Of a DNA stretch of 15,904 bases, positions 15,000-15,904 are shown in pieces. Below the pieces are notes generated by a model. The model was not told where the DNA came from. It was given only the letters and a program-made list of their open reading frames with translations, and did no database searches. The DNA lies in NCBI GenBank assembly GCA_035506155.1, contig DATJPX010000190.1, positions 1-15,904 on the forward strand, read 5' to 3'. Position numbers and translations under genes: made by a program. This DNA is from UBA877 sp035506155. GTDB lineage: Bacteria; Chloroflexota; Anaerolineae; Anaerolineales; Villigracilaceae. Positions within the stretch are counted from its first letter, which is position 1. Each line of letters opens with the position of its first letter.

Positions 15000-15904
15000 C
15001 AGAGCCTGACTACCTTCGGGCTGTCCTTGCCGATCTTGCCCAGCGCATTGCGGCTGTCGAAGATGAATTTGGCTTCCGCCAGGATTGCCCGGTAATCATA
15101 GGCCTTATGGTTCGTAACGATGATCACCGCGTCCGCAGAGCGGACCGCCGCCATCACGTCGGGCACCGAATGCATCTCCACCCCGTCGTGGGTTCTAAGG
15201 GCCGGGATGTACGGGTCGTGATAGTCCACTCGCGCCCCTTTCTTGCGGAGAAGGTCGAGAATTTCCAGGGCCGGGGATTCGCGAATATCATCGATGTCGG
15301 GCTTGTAAGCCGTCCCCAGCACGAGGCAACGGCTACCCTTCAGAATCTGCCCATGATCGTTGAGCGCATCGAGCAGGCGGCCCACCACGTAGCGCGGCAT
15401 GCCGGTGGTGATCTCCGAAGCCAATTCAATGAAGCGGGCATTGTATTGGTAGGATTTCATCTTCCAAGACAGGTAGAGCGGGTCGATCGGAATGCAGTGC
15501 CCGCCCAAACCCGGCCCGGGGGTGAATTTCATGAAGCCGAACGGCTTGCTCGCCGCCGCATCGATCACCTCCCAGACGTCTACATTCATCAGGTTGCACA
15601 TGATCGCCATTTCATTGACCATGGCGATATTGATCATGCGGAAGGTGTTTTCGAGCAGCTTGGCCATCTCGGCGGCCTCCGCCGAGGAGACCATGTGAAT
15701 CTTCTGGATGGCCGCGCCGTACCAGGCCCCGGTCACTTCGCCACAGGCCGGGGTGATCCCGCCGACCACTTTGGGAGTGTTGAGCGTGGTGAAGTCCTCC
15801 CGGCCCGGGTCGACGCGCTCCGGCGAGAATGCCAGGAACCAGTCCTCGCCCACGGCCAAGCCTTTTTCCTCGCCCAGCTTCGGCAGCAGGACTTCGCGCG
15901 TCGT
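14999..15904 (-). CDS. Nucleotide-sugar 6-dehydrogenase, WbpA/TviB-like (partial, C-terminal 301 residues)
   Basis: The 5' end lies beyond the right edge; about 120-135 N-terminal residues with the NAD-binding Rossmann motif are missing. Visible are the family segments LAFSPERVDPGRED (24-37), KLLENTFRMINIAMVNEMAI (82-101), the catalytic-cysteine motif GPGLGGHCIPIDP (130-142, Cys137) and LGTAYKPDIDDIRESP (196-211) of the C-terminal domain. These enzymes oxidise C6 of a UDP-sugar twice with NAD to the uronic acid. GHCIPIDP is the form found in the WbpA/TviB (UDP-GlcNAc 6-dehydrogenase) group rather than in UDP-glucose dehydrogenases; I infer a UDP-GlcNAc-type substrate from this. The stop shares one base with the start of the epimerase gene. 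Confidence 0.92.
   Translation of the reverse strand, partial: TTREVLLPKLGEEKGLAVGEDWFLAFSPERVDPGREDFTTLNTPKVVGGITPACGEVTGAWYGAAIQKIHMVSSAEAAEMAKLLENTFRMINIAMVNEMAIMCNLMNVDVWEVIDAAASKPFGFMKFTPGPGLGGHCIPIDPLYLSWKMKSYQYNARFIELASEITTGMPRYVVGRLLDALNDHGQILKGSRCLVLGTAYKPDIDDIRESPALEILDLLRKKGARVDYHDPYIPALRTHDGVEMHSVPDVMAAVRSADAVIIVTNHKAYDYRAILAEAKFIFDSRNALGKIGKDSPKVVRL

Noticed and set aside
1..15904. Search by eye for tRNA, rRNA, CRISPR repeats, transposases or integrases
   Set aside because: Nothing resembling these was seen on either strand; no long direct repeats were noticed that would mark an insertion sequence or an array.

Overview
This window is part of a cell-surface polysaccharide (exopolysaccharide or O-antigen-like) biosynthesis locus. 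All recognised genes lie on the minus strand, so transcription runs from base 15904 towards base 1, and both ends cut through genes. The GC-rich flanks, a secreted lipoprotein with a Thr/Pro-rich linker and a SUMF1 fold, several large GT-C-like membrane proteins and an EPS-type MarR regulator together recall Chloroflexota of the Anaerolineae type. That placement is an impression from protein style, not the result of a search. I saw no rRNA, tRNA, CRISPR array, insertion sequence or integrase.

In transcription order, the right-hand block (15904 to 8637) is a tightly packed operon: a nucleotide-sugar 6-dehydrogenase of the WbpA/TviB type (5' end outside the window), a UDP-uronate 4-epimerase-like SDR, a Wzx-type flippase, a GT4 glycosyltransferase, and two multi-spanning GT-C-like proteins. 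Junctions overlap by 1 to 20 bases or are 2 bases apart. This suggests translational coupling and a pathway that makes a UDP-linked uronic acid, uses it, and flips a lipid-linked repeat unit.

The middle block (8636 to 3765) is looser, with three genes separated by gaps of roughly 180 to 220 bases: a SUMF1-fold lipoprotein lacking the FGE catalytic cysteines, a 668-residue membrane protein with an extracytoplasmic C-terminal domain, and a Gpi18/PIG-V-like membrane mannosyltransferase. Sampled lines here are clearly less GC-rich than the flanks (about 41% in the Gpi18-like gene against about 64% in the right-hand block), so the block may have a separate origin. A good promoter candidate precedes the lipoprotein gene.

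The left-hand block (3764 to 1) starts from a near-consensus promoter (TTGACG, 16 bases, TATAAT) overlapped by a 17-base perfect palindrome. It encodes GDP-mannose 4,6-dehydratase, a MarR-type EPS regulator with an unusual C-terminal extension, an uncharacterised SDR, GDP-L-fucose synthase, and the start of an ABC-2 polysaccharide export permease. GDP-mannose would thus be converted to GDP-L-fucose, or to another GDP-6-deoxyhexose if the extra SDR competes for the 4-keto intermediate. The palindrome is a natural candidate operator for the regulator encoded two genes into the same operon.

Most of the window is recognisable carbohydrate machinery, and I do not claim a wholly new system. The parts most worth following are the regulator with its palindrome, the catalytically dead SUMF1 lipoprotein, the AT-richer insert, the extra SDR beside Fcl, and the presence of both a flippase and an ABC-type exporter in one locus.
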